Positions 21,245 to 30,284 of a stretch of DNA of 64,000 nucleotides are shown here, piece after piece. Position numbers and translations under genes: made by a program. This DNA comes from Paenibacillaceae bacterium (GTDB lineage Bacteria; Bacillota; Bacilli; Paenibacillales; Paenibacillaceae), in the NCBI GenBank assembly GCA_900766135.1, contig CAAFUF010000011.1, positions 34,668 to 98,667 of the forward strand, given 5' to 3'. A model generated the notes under the pieces. The model did not search any database and was not told where the DNA came from. It was given only the letters and a program-made list of their open reading frames with translations. How positions within the stretch are numbered: the stretch's first letter is position 1; every line of letters begins with the position of its first letter.

Positions 21245-21961
21245 ATGCAAGGAAAAATTCTGGTCGTGGATGACGAGAAACCCATTGCGGATATTTTGAA
21301 ATTCAATTTGGAAAAAGAGGGCTACGAGGTCGTGCTGGCCTTTGACGGGATTGAAGCAACCCGGCTGGCATTCTCCGAACAACCGGACCTGATTCTGCTC
21401 GATTTGATGTTGCCCGGCAAGGACGGGATGGACGTGTGCCGGGAGGTGCGGGCGAAGCTCGAGACGCCGATCATCATGCTGACGGCCAAGGACGGGGAGA
21501 TCGACAAGGTGCTGGGGCTAGAACTGGGGGCCGACGACTACGTGACCAAGCCGTTCAGCACGCGCGAGCTGCTGGCCCGGGTCAAAGCGCAGATGCGGCG
21601 TCAGCAGAAGGCGGCGGCGGCCGAAGGCGCGGAGGAAACGAAGCAAGGCATCAGTCTGTTCGAGCTGTTCATCGATACGGACATGTATACGGTTCATAAG
21701 AACGGCGAACCGCTGGACCTGACGCACCGGGAGTTCGAGCTCGTGCATTATCTGGTCAAGAACGCCGGCAAAGTGATGACCCGCGAACACTTGCTGCAAG
21801 CGGTGTGGGGTTTCGAGTATTTCGGCGACGTCCGCACGGTGGACGTGACGATTCGCCGGCTGCGCGAGAAGATCGAGAAGGATCCGAGCAAGCCGGAATA
21901 CATTTTGACGCGGCGGGGATTGGGGTATATGATGCGGAGCTCCAAGGCGGGTGGACTCTAG
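21245..21961 (+). CDS. walR: Essential response regulator WalR (YycF)
   Basis: WalR is the OmpR-type regulator that controls peptidoglycan hydrolases in Bacillota. The 238-residue protein has a receiver domain with the phospho-acceptor Asp53 in [13 protein letters not shown] and the conserved lysine in [11 protein letters not shown] winged-helix domain follows, with [17 protein letters not shown] and [13 protein letters not shown]. It precedes walK with no gap and begins the walRKHIJ operon. A GGGGTGA lies about 9 nt upstream of the ATG. Confidence 0.98.
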   Translation: MQGKILVVDDEKPIADILKFNLEKEGYEVVLAFDGIEATRLAFSEQPDLILLDLMLPGKDGMDVCREVRAKLETPIIMLTAKDGEIDKVLGLELGADDYVTKPFSTRELLARVKAQMRRQQKAAAAEGAEETKQGISLFELFIDTDMYTVHKNGEPLDLTHREFELVHYLVKNAGKVMTREHLLQAVWGFEYFGDVRTVDVTIRRLREKIEKDPSKPEYILTRRGLGYMMRSSKAGGL

Positions 21962-21962
21962 A

Positions 21963-23786
21963 ATGAATCTGCCCTCTTTTTTTCGCACGATCCAGGCCAA
22001 ACTGATCATCATTTACGTGCTGCTCATCCTGATCGCCATGCAGCTGATCGGGGTGTATTTCGTGAGCGCGATGAAGACTTCGCTGACCAGCAACTTCACC
22101 AAGGAGCTGCAGGAGCGGGCGGAGCTGCTCTCCGTGTTGGCGGCGCAAAACCTGGGCGTGACCGGAGAATCGGCGGAGGAATCGCTGGAGAATCTGCGCG
22201 TGCTGGTCAACAACCTGTTCAATATCGGCGGGGCGGAGATTCAGGTGCTCGATGCGAGCGGCAAGGTGCTGACGACGTCCAAGCCGTCCCACGCCGACTA
22301 CGTAGGCACGAAGAACACGCAGACGGTCGTAAGCCGGGCGTTGCAGGGCATTCGCGATAACGAGGAATATATCATCGACGAAGACAACGTCCGGAAGAAG
22401 GTCGTTGCCAAGCCGGTGGTCAGCGGCGGGAAAATCGTAGGTGCCATTTATATCGCGGCATCGATGAGTGAGTTATACAGTACGATGGAGCGGATTAATA
22501 ATATTTTTATTTCCGGGATTTTGCTGGCGCTGGGGTTGACGGCGGTGCTTGGCGTCATATTGGCCCATACGATCACCTCGCCGATCAAGGAGCTGACCCG
22601 GCGCGCCACGGCGGTGGCCGAAGGGGAGTTCCACCAGAAGATGCCCGTGCTCGGCAACGACGAAATCGGGCAGCTCAGCAAGGCGTTCAACTACATGACC
22701 AGCCGGCTGCGCGATGCGCTGGCACAAAATGAGGAAGAGAAGGAGAAGCTCGCTTCGATTCTGACGAACATGAGCGACGGGGTGATCGCGACCGATGAGA
22801 CCGGACGGGTCATCCTGATGAACCGGCGCGCGAGCGAGATGTTGGGGACGCCGGATGCAGCGACCGATCGGGCCGATATCATGTCGCTGCTGAACCTGCC
22901 GGACGAGGAGAAGGACGTGCTGGAGCAAGGGACGATGCATTCAACGATCCTCGAAAATACCGGGCCTGACGGCGACCTCTTCCTCATCCGGGTGACGTTT
23001 ACGCCGATCCATCGGCGGGAAATCGGGATCATCGGTACGATCGCCGTGCTCCAGGACGTTACCGAGCAGGAGAAGCTGGAGGCGTCGCGTCGGGAGTTCG
23101 TGGCCAACGTGTCCCACGAGCTGCGGACGCCGCTGACGACGATCAAGAGCTACACGGAGGCGCTGGAGGACGGTGCAATGGAAGATCCGGAACTCGGGTC
23201 GCGGTTCGTGTCCGTCATCCAGAACCAGACCGAGCGGATGATCCGCCTCGTTACCGACCTGCTGCACCTGTCGCGCTTCGATTCTCAGGAAGCACAATTG
23301 CGCAAACAGCCGACGAACGTGATGGAGATGCTGGAGGAAGTGGCCGACCGGTTCTCTTTTCAGATGCAGGAGAAGGGGATCAAGCCCACTCTGTTTATCT
23401 CCAGTGACGTGGATACGGCCTGGATCGACCGTGACCAGATCGACCAGGTGCTGGACAACCTGATCTCCAATGCGATGAAGTATACGCCGGAGGGCGGAAC
23501 CATTACGCTGGAAGCGCGCTTGACCGAGGACCGCCAGCTGGCGATTTCGGTGCAGGATAACGGGATCGGAATTCCGAAGAAGGACCTGGACCGGATTTTT
23601 GAACGATTCTATCGCGTCGATAAGGCACGTTCACGGAATATGGGCGGGACGGGCTTAGGTTTATCCATTGCCCGGGAAATTGTGCGGGCCCACGGCGGGA
23701 CCATATCCCTGCAGTCGGAATTCGGCAAAGGCACCAAGGTGACTTTTACGCTGCCGGCGAAGAAGCAAGGAGGCGAAGCGCGGTGA
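21963..23786 (+). CDS. walK: Sensor histidine kinase WalK (YycG)
   Basis: This is the membrane kinase partner of WalR, 607 residues from the ATG at 21963. That start matches the usual N-terminus (MNLPSFFRTIQAKLIIIYVL); a GTG at 21951 is in frame but less likely. Order: membrane helix 1 (about 13-33), extracellular Cache-like domain, membrane helix 2 (about 178-200), HAMP, PAS (EEKEKLASILTNMSDGVIATDETGRVI), HisKA with the phosphorylated histidine in NVSHELRTPLTTIKSYTEAL, and the HATPase domain (NLISNAMKYTPEGG, DNGIGIPKKDL, GGTGLGLSIA). It overlaps walH by 4 nt. Confidence 0.98.
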   Translation: MNLPSFFRTIQAKLIIIYVLLILIAMQLIGVYFVSAMKTSLTSNFTKELQERAELLSVLAAQNLGVTGESAEESLENLRVLVNNLFNIGGAEIQVLDASGKVLTTSKPSHADYVGTKNTQTVVSRALQGIRDNEEYIIDEDNVRKKVVAKPVVSGGKIVGAIYIAASMSELYSTMERINNIFISGILLALGLTAVLGVILAHTITSPIKELTRRATAVAEGEFHQKMPVLGNDEIGQLSKAFNYMTSRLRDALAQNEEEKEKLASILTNMSDGVIATDETGRVILMNRRASEMLGTPDAATDRADIMSLLNLPDEEKDVLEQGTMHSTILENTGPDGDLFLIRVTFTPIHRREIGIIGTIAVLQDVTEQEKLEASRREFVANVSHELRTPLTTIKSYTEALEDGAMEDPELGSRFVSVIQNQTERMIRLVTDLLHLSRFDSQEAQLRKQPTNVMEMLEEVADRFSFQMQEKGIKPTLFISSDVDTAWIDRDQIDQVLDNLISNAMKYTPEGGTITLEARLTEDRQLAISVQDNGIGIPKKDLDRIFERFYRVDKARSRNMGGTGLGLSIAREIVRAHGGTISLQSEFGKGTKVTFTLPAKKQGGEAR

Positions 23787-25144
23787 AGGAAAGGGTCAAA
23801 TCGCTGGCGCTGGCCTTGCTGGTCGCGTGCAGCCTTGTACAGAGTTATTTTCTGATCTATCAATTGCCGGGCAGCAATCCGGTGGTCAAATCGGAGAGCG
23901 ACTACATCCGCACGGAGAATATGGGGACGACCCTGGAGGCGGATGCAATACTCTATCCGGCGCAAATCGCCGTGCATCTGGGCGAGGAGCGGCACACCGT
24001 GTTTTACCCGGATTCGACGTTTTACAATTTGATTTACAACCGGCTGAAGGGCCGTCAGTTCGACGGTTTCCAGCGGTATGACATCGACAATATCAACTGG
24101 ACGGATATCCGCAGCAAGGATATCGGCGTGGAACTGGAATTCGGCGGGGGCGTACCGGTAGAACTGCTGCAGAAGGTGATGCAGATTGCGCCGGACCCGC
24201 TGTTCGATGCGGAGAACGTCAACCGGGTACTGATCTACAACACGGGAACCGATGACCAGGTGCGCGTCTTCTTCTTCAGCTCGCGCGGCGACGTCGTGTA
24301 CGAAGCAACCAAAGCGGATTTGACGGTGCAGGACGTGCAGCAGCAGGTCGATTTCGGCAAGGATTGGGTGCCGTATACTTTAACCGACGGTTATTACCTT
24401 CCCGAGGAATCGGTGGACCTGGTGGAAACGGGCTTAAACATCGGTTTATATACGGCGGAGCAGATGCAGCGAAGCTTGTTCTCTGATCTGAGCAACACCC
24501 GTTATATCCGGGAAAAAGACGGCTCCGAGATTTATACGGACAGTAAACGCAGCCTTCAGGTGAAGCAGGATCGGAACTGGATCAACTATACCGATCCGGC
24601 CGCTCCTTCGGCAGGCGAGAACAGTCCGAGCAAAAACGTGCTGTCGGCCATTGACTTCGTCAACCAGCACGGCGGCTGGAACGGGAATTACCGGTTGGAG
24701 CAGACGAGCGATGGCATTGAGGAAGACCAGCATCGGATTGTCTTCCAGCAATATTACGGGACCGGGCAGTTCGGCTCTTTTCCGATCGTCGACCTGTCGA
24801 CGTTCCATTACGGGGCGATCACGCTCGAAATGCGACAAGGCACGATCACCGGCTATGAGCGGTCGTTGATTTACGGCTCCGGCGGCAGTTGGGAGAAGAA
24901 AGTCGTCTCCTTGCCGGGCGGCAAGGCGCTGCGGGAGAACATTGCGGCGCTCAAGGCGGAGGCGCGCATCGCCGGGTTGTACCCGGCGTACCTGCCGTCG
25001 CTCACCGAGAAGGGCCTGCTGCTGAAGCCGACGTGGGTCGTCGAGCTCAGCAACGGTGCGACCCGGGTGCTGAGCCTGGGGGCGGTGGAGAAGCCTGGTG
25101 CAGGTGCGGACGAGAGTGCGAGTTCGGGCGGGGCTACGAAGTAG
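23783..25144 (+). CDS. walH: WalH (YycH) regulator of WalK
   Basis: WalH is a membrane-anchored extracytoplasmic protein that modulates WalK together with WalI. The 453-residue protein has an N-terminal anchor (about 8-27) and an outer domain of YycH character. It ends in a short G/A/S-rich tail. The GTG start overlaps the walK stop (GTGA). Unusually, about 530 bp of repeated sequence separate it from walI, so the otherwise tight operon is opened here. Confidence 0.93.
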   Translation: MKERVKSLALALLVACSLVQSYFLIYQLPGSNPVVKSESDYIRTENMGTTLEADAILYPAQIAVHLGEERHTVFYPDSTFYNLIYNRLKGRQFDGFQRYDIDNINWTDIRSKDIGVELEFGGGVPVELLQKVMQIAPDPLFDAENVNRVLIYNTGTDDQVRVFFFSSRGDVVYEATKADLTVQDVQQQVDFGKDWVPYTLTDGYYLPEESVDLVETGLNIGLYTAEQMQRSLFSDLSNTRYIREKDGSEIYTDSKRSLQVKQDRNWINYTDPAAPSAGENSPSKNVLSAIDFVNQHGGWNGNYRLEQTSDGIEEDQHRIVFQQYYGTGQFGSFPIVDLSTFHYGAITLEMRQGTITGYERSLIYGSGGSWEKKVVSLPGGKALRENIAALKAEARIAGLYPAYLPSLTEKGLLLKPTWVVELSNGATRVLSLGAVEKPGAGADESASSGGATK

Positions 25145-25676
25145 CTAAGCAGCTGTGCGTGGCGATCGACGTTCGTGTGATGCAGAGGCGATTGGTGCTA
25201 TGAGCGAGTTTGCGGCGTTGACGATAGATTGAGGCAGTTGCTGACGTTGGCAGTGACGTAGCCGCAGATGTAGATGCAGATGTAGATGCTGGGGCAAATG
25301 TTGGTGCTGGCGCTGGCGGCAGTGCAGACGTGAGACGTAAACGAAAATGCTGGCGGTGACACTGACGCAAATGTATCTATGAATGCAACTGCGATCGAAG
25401 GCGAGTAATCTCTACCGCAACAAACCTTTTTCTAACGGACTCAGGTGACGCTATTGGGCCAAAAGTTTGGGGTATCCTCGCGCTAACGGACCCAGGAGAC
25501 GTTATGAGGCTTGGTCGATCGATAGTTGCCCCCATTTGGCGCGAATAAGGTCGCTGGAGTCCGTTAGGTTGGGAAATCGCCGGGAAATACACCATGAAAG
25601 TCACTACGGTCCGTTACGTAAGCGACGGTGCGATACGTGAGACTGATACTGAATCTGAGCGAAAGGGGGATGAATC
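25145..25676. other. Gene-free interval inside the wal operon, filled with repeats
   Basis: No supported gene lies in these 530 bp. The first part (about 25240-25330) is a run of GATGTAGATGCA-like and GCTGGCG-like simple repeats. The second part holds four copies of a ~24-bp element (25432-25621), listed separately. No terminator or convincing promoter was recognised, so walI may still be co-transcribed. Confidence 0.7.
25432..25621. repeat. Four-copy phased repeat array A (CTAACGGACYCAGG type)
   Basis: Copies at 25432-25455 and 25483-25506 are direct, starting CTAACGGACTCAGGTGACG and CTAACGGACCCAGGAGACG, 51 bp apart. Copies at 25544-25567 and about 25597-25617 are inverted (GGTCGCTGGAGTCCGTTAG and a degenerate form), 50 bp apart. 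The arrangement is two forward then two reverse. Confidence 0.75.
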
Positions 25677-26426
25677 ATGGATTGGGGTCGGGCGAAAAAC
25701 GTGTTGATTTACGCTTTTTTGCTGCTGAATCTGGTGTTGGGCTATCAGCTGTGGAACGATCTGCGCGAGCAGGCCGACTCCAACCTGGATATCACCGCCC
25801 TGGAGAATAATACGCAGCAGGCGATGGACGAGAAGGACATTCGCGTGCTCGCCAAAATCCCGACGGAAACGCCGGAGTTGCCGAAGATCGCCTACCGGTT
25901 CGTGGACGATGCGCAAAGCGGCAAGCTGACCGATCTGCCGGTGCCGGTCGACAGCAGGCTGATCTTTGCGCCGCGGGATTTGACGGCGGCGCTGAAGGAC
26001 AGTCTGCCGGACATCGGGGATTACCGGTATGACGAAGTGGCGAGCAGCTCGGACGTGTTTGTGCTGCATCCGCTGGTCGACGGGAAATGGCCGCTTTTCA
26101 AAATCGAGCTTAAGCTGTTTAACAGCAATCAGAAGATCATTTCGTACCAGCGCCGGGCGATCGAGGTCACTTATCCGGAGGAGGAGAAGCCGCAGCGCGT
26201 GTTGTCGGCCTCGAAGGCGCTGGGCAACCTGATCGAGAATTTCCTGCCGGAAGGCTCGGTCGTCACCGAAGTGGAGTTGGGATACTACGGCGAGGTGTTC
26301 GATTCGGACGCCCATTTGCCGGCCGCTCCGGCTTGGCGGTTCATGCTGGAGAGCGGCAAGGAGTATTACGTGCAGGGCATCAGTGGCGATGTTATTAGCC
26401 CGAACACAGAGAAGACGAAGGAGTAA
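25677..26426 (+). CDS. walI: WalI (YycI) regulator of WalK
   Basis: WalI is a 249-residue membrane-anchored protein of the YycI family that acts with WalH on the WalK sensor. It begins MDWGRAKNVLIYAFLLLNLVLG, a typical single N-terminal anchor. An extracytoplasmic domain follows, with recognisable stretches such as YQRRAIEVTYPEEEKPQRVLSASKALGNLIENFLP and a C-terminal GKEYYVQGISGDVI. AAAGGGGGATG precedes the ATG. It lies 9 bp before walJ. Confidence 0.93.
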   Translation: MDWGRAKNVLIYAFLLLNLVLGYQLWNDLREQADSNLDITALENNTQQAMDEKDIRVLAKIPTETPELPKIAYRFVDDAQSGKLTDLPVPVDSRLIFAPRDLTAALKDSLPDIGDYRYDEVASSSDVFVLHPLVDGKWPLFKIELKLFNSNQKIISYQRRAIEVTYPEEEKPQRVLSASKALGNLIENFLPEGSVVTEVELGYYGEVFDSDAHLPAAPAWRFMLESGKEYYVQGISGDVISPNTEKTKE

Positions 26427-26435
26427 TGGGAGATT

Positions 26436-27242
26436 ATGGGGATACGATTTTCGGTGCTGTCGAGTGGTTCGACGGGAAATGCAACGCTGATTGCCAATGG
26501 AGAAGTCACGTTGATGGTCGATGCCGGCTTTAGCGCCAAACGCATCGATGAGCTGATGATGGAGCGTGGGGTGTCCGGGCAGGAGTTGACGGGCATTCTG
26601 GTCACGCATGAGCATTCGGACCATATCAAGGGCTTAGGCGCAGTGGCGCGAAAATACAATCTGCCGATCTATGCGAACGAGAAAACGTGGGCGGCCATGG
26701 AAAAAGCGATCGGAAACCTTGCGGACGACCAACGTTGTATCCTGGGGACCGGGGAAACCCGCGATTTCGGTTCGCTCCGCGTGGAGTCGTTCGCCATCTC
26801 GCATGACGCCGCCGAGCCGGTAGGTTACAACTTCTATGACGGCAAAGAGAAGCTGAGCGTATGCACCGACCTCGGTTATGCCAGCGACAAGGTGAAGGAA
26901 GCGATCTGCGACGCCGACGTGCTGGTGCTTGAGGCGAACCACGATATCGAGATGCTGCGCATGGGACGTTACCCGTGGAACATCAAACGCCGCATTCTCG
27001 GCGATCTGGGTCACCTGTCCAACGACGCGACCGGCGAGCTGATGAGCGAGATCCTGAACGGCCGCCTGAAACGGACGTATTTGGCTCACCTCAGCCGCGA
27101 GCACAATATGCTGGACCTGGCCAAGATGTCCGTTCGCGGCGCCATGGAGGACCGCGGCTGCTTCTTCAAGGACAGCGAGTTCAAGCTCTGCGAAACGTAT
27201 TACGACCGGCCCACGCCATGGGATGTGTTGAGCGAGCGGTAG
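26436..27242 (+). CDS. walJ: WalJ (YycJ) metallo-beta-lactamase-fold nuclease
   Basis: This 268-residue cytoplasmic MBL-fold hydrolase is encoded at the end of the wal operon; homologues act as DNA exonucleases. The metal-binding motif THEHSDH is at residues 57-63, and further ligands occur in ISHDAAEPVGY, VCTDLGYAS, VLEANHD and TYLAHLSREHN. The N-terminus MGIRFSVLSSGSTGNATLI is characteristic. It is followed by a strong terminator. Confidence 0.95.
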   Translation: MGIRFSVLSSGSTGNATLIANGEVTLMVDAGFSAKRIDELMMERGVSGQELTGILVTHEHSDHIKGLGAVARKYNLPIYANEKTWAAMEKAIGNLADDQRCILGTGETRDFGSLRVESFAISHDAAEPVGYNFYDGKEKLSVCTDLGYASDKVKEAICDADVLVLEANHDIEMLRMGRYPWNIKRRILGDLGHLSNDATGELMSEILNGRLKRTYLAHLSREHNMLDLAKMSVRGAMEDRGCFFKDSEFKLCETYYDRPTPWDVLSER

Positions 27243-27361
27243 GTGGCGGTGAAGGGATCGTGCCTGGAACCCGCCTAGTTTGCTTGGGATAGCGCCAGAA
27301 GTGGGCTCACTCTGCGAAATGCATTCGGTTTTTCGCATACATTTATCGTCTCGGACAAGCA

Positions 27362-27398
27362 AACCGCCCGGGGGTGGGAACCCCGGGCGGTCTTTTTA
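27362..27398 (+). terminator. Intrinsic terminator after walJ
   Basis: ACCGCCCGGGG pairs with CCCCGGGCGGT around a 7-nt loop and is followed by CTTTTT. It may also serve the convergent GH4 gene. Confidence 0.85.
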
Positions 27399-27400
27399 CT

Positions 27401-28798
27401 CTATAGCTCCCACCCCGGCAAATACGCCTTGGTGTTGTTCAGCATCGATGTGAACAGCTCCTCCGCTTGAACCGGCGTGAGACCGGAGAGCAGCGGGTCG
27501 TTCAGGAACGCGCGGAAGGCCAGATCGCGGTCCTTGGCAATCGCCGCTTTGAGAAGGGCTTCCTGGTTGTAGACGTGACGGGTGACGAGATTGTTGATGT
27601 CCTCCGGCAAGCTGCCCGCCAGTACCGGCTGGACGCTGTCCGCCCCAAACACGGCGTTCGTCTCGACGACGGCGTTCAGCGGAAGCGAAGCCATTTGGCC
27701 GCGGTTCGGCAGGTTGACGTTGGTGATCATCGGGGCGCTGGCGCCGGTCAAGCTGCGCAGCATGGCGATGCCTTCCTCGCCGCTGGATTTGAGCGAGAAC
27801 GTCTCCTCGCCGGCAACGAGCCGACGGCTGCGCTCGCGCAGCTTCTGCAAGTTGTCGATCCGCCAGGCCACGGTCGTCAGGCCGAATTTCCACTGCTTCA
27901 CATGCTCGGGACTCCGCAGGTACCAGGTGTTCGGCATGAATTCGGCCAAATGGCGGTCTCCGGCGGCAGCGATCAGACCGAAGCGGCGGAACAGGTCGAA
28001 ATGGATGCGGTTCGCCGACGTGAAGCTGTTGTTCATCCAGTGGTCTTTTTGCCCATGTGCGCTAAAGCCTTCTTCGGCATACTTCTCGGCAAAAGTCCTG
28101 TAGATCGGGAACAGGTCGGTGCCGCGGTAGGAAGCGCGATCCAGCCAGGTGAAATGGTTGATCCCCAGCACGTTCACTTCGATGTCTTGGCGGCGGACAC
28201 CGCTCAGCCCCTCCATGTCCTGAAGCATTTCGGCGAGCAGCTCCTGCGTGCCGAAGACCTCATGGCAGCAGCCAAAGGCTTTGATGTCCGGGAACACCTT
28301 GTACAGCGTGCGGGTCAACACGCTCATCGGATTCGTGTAGTTGATGACCCAAGCGTTAGGGGCGTGGTCGCGGATCGCTTCGGCGATCTCCACGTACATC
28401 GGGATGCTGCGCAGCGCGCGAATCGCGCCGCCCGGGCCGACGGTATCGCCCACGGACTGGTAGACCCCGTAGGCCTCGGGCGTATGCACGTCCGACCGCA
28501 TTTCCTCGAACGTGCCGGGGAGGATGGAGATGATCACGAAGTCTGCGCCCTTCAGCGCTTCCGGCAACGTCTTCACGGCTTCGTAGCGCCAGCGTCCCAC
28601 CGCATCGGGATGATCCTGCAAGCGGTTGCCAATCACTTCATTCGCTTGCGCCGCGAGATAGTCGATATCGTATAAAGCCACATGTCCCGAGAGCGCCGGT
28701 TCCAAAGCCAAATCGCTCATCAATCCCCAGGCCCAGCCGCGCGAACCGCCGCCGATATAGGCGATTTTCAAATTTTTGACCGTTGTTGCCTCCTGCAT
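27401..28798 (-). CDS. Glycoside hydrolase family 4 protein (CHEV-type alpha-glycosidase)
   Basis: GH4 enzymes cleave glycosides by an NAD- and metal-dependent redox mechanism. This 465-residue protein has the NAD-binding IGGGSRGWAW (residues 15-24), VINYTNP, the active-site motif CHEV at residues 178-181, and VNVLGINHFTW. Within GH4 the CHEV form is associated with alpha-glucosidases acting on unphosphorylated substrates, while CHSV marks alpha-galactosidases. The ATG at 28798 follows GGGAG. A much longer open frame upstream has no family similarity and is ignored. It is divergent from an AraC regulator gene, which probably controls it. The precise sugar is uncertain. Confidence 0.9.
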   Translation of the reverse strand: MQEATTVKNLKIAYIGGGSRGWAWGLMSDLALEPALSGHVALYDIDYLAAQANEVIGNRLQDHPDAVGRWRYEAVKTLPEALKGADFVIISILPGTFEEMRSDVHTPEAYGVYQSVGDTVGPGGAIRALRSIPMYVEIAEAIRDHAPNAWVINYTNPMSVLTRTLYKVFPDIKAFGCCHEVFGTQELLAEMLQDMEGLSGVRRQDIEVNVLGINHFTWLDRASYRGTDLFPIYRTFAEKYAEEGFSAHGQKDHWMNNSFTSANRIHFDLFRRFGLIAAAGDRHLAEFMPNTWYLRSPEHVKQWKFGLTTVAWRIDNLQKLRERSRRLVAGEETFSLKSSGEEGIAMLRSLTGASAPMITNVNLPNRGQMASLPLNAVVETNAVFGADSVQPVLAGSLPEDINNLVTRHVYNQEALLKAAIAKDRDLAFRAFLNDPLLSGLTPVQAEELFTSMLNNTKAYLPGWEL

Positions 28799-28933
28799 AT
28801 CTCGTTCACTCCCTTGAATGATGTTACAATAACCATAGAGCAATATTGGAAAAGTTACCGCACGAATTTTGTTAATTTGAGCTATCATTCTACATTTTTT
28901 GCTGTCTATTGAATGAAGGGTGGCGACGTAACG

Positions 28934-29806
28934 ATGGAGGGACAGTTGGCGCCGATTCGCCGGAAGCTGTTCATTGAGGCGGCGAAGCAGCCGGGGAGGT
29001 TCTCCATGGAGGGGGAGCATTTCCACGATGCTTGGGAAATTTATTATCTCGTGTCCGGGGAGCGGTGTTATTTCATCAAGGATCAAATCTACCGCATTTG
29101 CGCGGGCGACCTCGTGCTGATCCCGGTGAATGTGCTGCACAAAACGTCGCCTGCGGGGAAGCTGTCGCGGCCCCACGAGCGGCTCCTGGTAAATTTCCGC
29201 ACGGAGGCGGTGAGCGCCTTGCTTCCCGGAAGGGAGGAAGAGCTGGAGCAGCTCTTCGAACGGTATCCGGTTCTGCGATTAACCGCCGAGGAGCAGCAAC
29301 TTGTACAGCCGCTGTTGGCCCGTATGCTAACAGAGCAGAAGCAGCAGGCTAGCGGTTATGAGGAATATTGCAGGTTGCTGCTGGCCGAACTGCTGCTCAA
29401 CCTGCTCCGCATGGCCCATACACGGCCGAACCACGATGGGGAAGCGGGAGGCGGGAAGCAGCCGTATCGGGAAATCGCCGAAGTCGCTCGCTACATCAAT
29501 GCGCATTACGAAGAGAATCTAAGCCTCGGCGAGCTGGCCGGCCGCTTCCACCTCAGTCCTTATTACCTGAGTCATATTTTCCCTCGTGTCACGGGGCTGA
29601 CGCTGGTCGCCTACATTAATCGCGTCCGGATCGAGGAAGCCTGCGCGCTGCTGCGCGAGACGGAGCTGCCCGTGACCGATATCGCATACCGCGTCGGCTA
29701 CCAAAGCGTGACCCACTTTGGCCGCGTGTTCAAAAAGGCCAAGGCGGTCTCGCCGCAAAGCTATCGGCGGGAGCTGCGGATGTTCAGCGGCGAGCGGCCG
29801 CGGTAA
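28934..29806 (+). CDS. AraC family transcriptional regulator with cupin sensor domain
   Basis: This 290-residue protein has an N-terminal cupin-like sugar-sensing domain (about 15-100, HFHDAWEIYYLVSGE and DLVLIPVNVLHKTSP) and a C-terminal double helix-turn-helix (about 185-285, SLGELAGRFHLSPYYLSHIFPRVTG and VTDIAYRVGYQSVTHFGRVFKK). The ATG at 28934 is preferred because AGGGTGG lies about 10 nt upstream; the ATG at 28913 lacks a ribosome site. It is divergent from the CHEV-type GH4 gene across about 135 bp and likely activates it in response to a sugar. Confidence 0.9.
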   Translation: MEGQLAPIRRKLFIEAAKQPGRFSMEGEHFHDAWEIYYLVSGERCYFIKDQIYRICAGDLVLIPVNVLHKTSPAGKLSRPHERLLVNFRTEAVSALLPGREEELEQLFERYPVLRLTAEEQQLVQPLLARMLTEQKQQASGYEEYCRLLLAELLLNLLRMAHTRPNHDGEAGGGKQPYREIAEVARYINAHYEENLSLGELAGRFHLSPYYLSHIFPRVTGLTLVAYINRVRIEEACALLRETELPVTDIAYRVGYQSVTHFGRVFKKAKAVSPQSYRRELRMFSGERPR

Positions 29807-30234
29807 GGGGCGGAATGCAGGAACCAACCGCCCCGCGAGCTCAAACAGCTCCTGCGGGGGGATGCGCAGCCGTTATCGATGACGGTAAGGATCGGATAGG
29901 AGAGAGGGCCGGGTGAGTAAGAAGTGTCGGATGAGTTTCTCCGTCTAGGTAAGTGTCGAGTGCGTGTTGAGTGCAAATTTGGGTACGGTTCAGTAATGTT
30001 CCGAGGGGGGGCCAAGAGTAACTTTGGTCCTCTGAAGTGGATTAGATCGCGGAAATGTTGTACTTCCTACAACATTTCGACCCCAAAACAAGCCTTAGGA
30101 GCAGAAATGTTGCATTTAGTGCAGGATTTTGGGGCGTATGCGGTAGGATAGGCTGAAAATGTTGTACATACTGCAACATTTGCGGCGGTTGGGACGCTAA
30201 TTCCGAAAAATTGTTGTACTTTTTGCAACAAAAA
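29807..30234. other. Gene-free intergenic interval between AraC gene and GH4 operon end
   Basis: No supported gene was seen. The left half (29807-30050) shows nothing recognisable beyond a short GC-rich hairpin near 29830-29860. The right half is the phased palindrome array at 30053-30233. Confidence 0.6.
30053..30233. repeat. Four-copy palindrome array B with exact 52-bp period
   Basis: 25-bp palindromes start at 30053, 30105, 30157 and 30209. Arms read AAATGTTGTA / TACAACATTT in copy 1 and AAATGTTGTA / TGCAACATTT in copy 3; copies 2 and 4 are imperfect. Intervening spacers are each 27 nt and unrelated to each other. Confidence 0.85.
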
Positions 30235-30273
30235 GAACTCTCCTCCATTTCCAACGGAGGGGAGTTCCTTTTG
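30232..30273 (-). terminator. Bidirectional terminator of the sugar operon
   Basis: A 12-bp stem GAACTCTCCTCC/GGAGGGGAGTTC (one wobble) is flanked by A-rich sequence on the left and TTTT on the right. It can stop transcription arriving from the operon on the minus strand. Confidence 0.75.
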
Positions 30274-30284
30274 ATTAGAGATGT

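Noticed and set aside
27467..28675. 402-residue frame on the plus strand
   Set aside because: It is an antisense shadow of the GH4 gene, whose motifs and ribosome site are clear.
28799..29176. Upstream extension of the CHEV-type GH4 gene
   Set aside because: The open frame continues but is antisense to the AraC gene and has no GH4 similarity; the ATG at 28798 has a ribosome site.
30053..30233. CRISPR array
   Set aside because: Repeat-spacer spacing is regular, but repeats are degenerate palindromes, only four in number, and no cas gene or leader is present.
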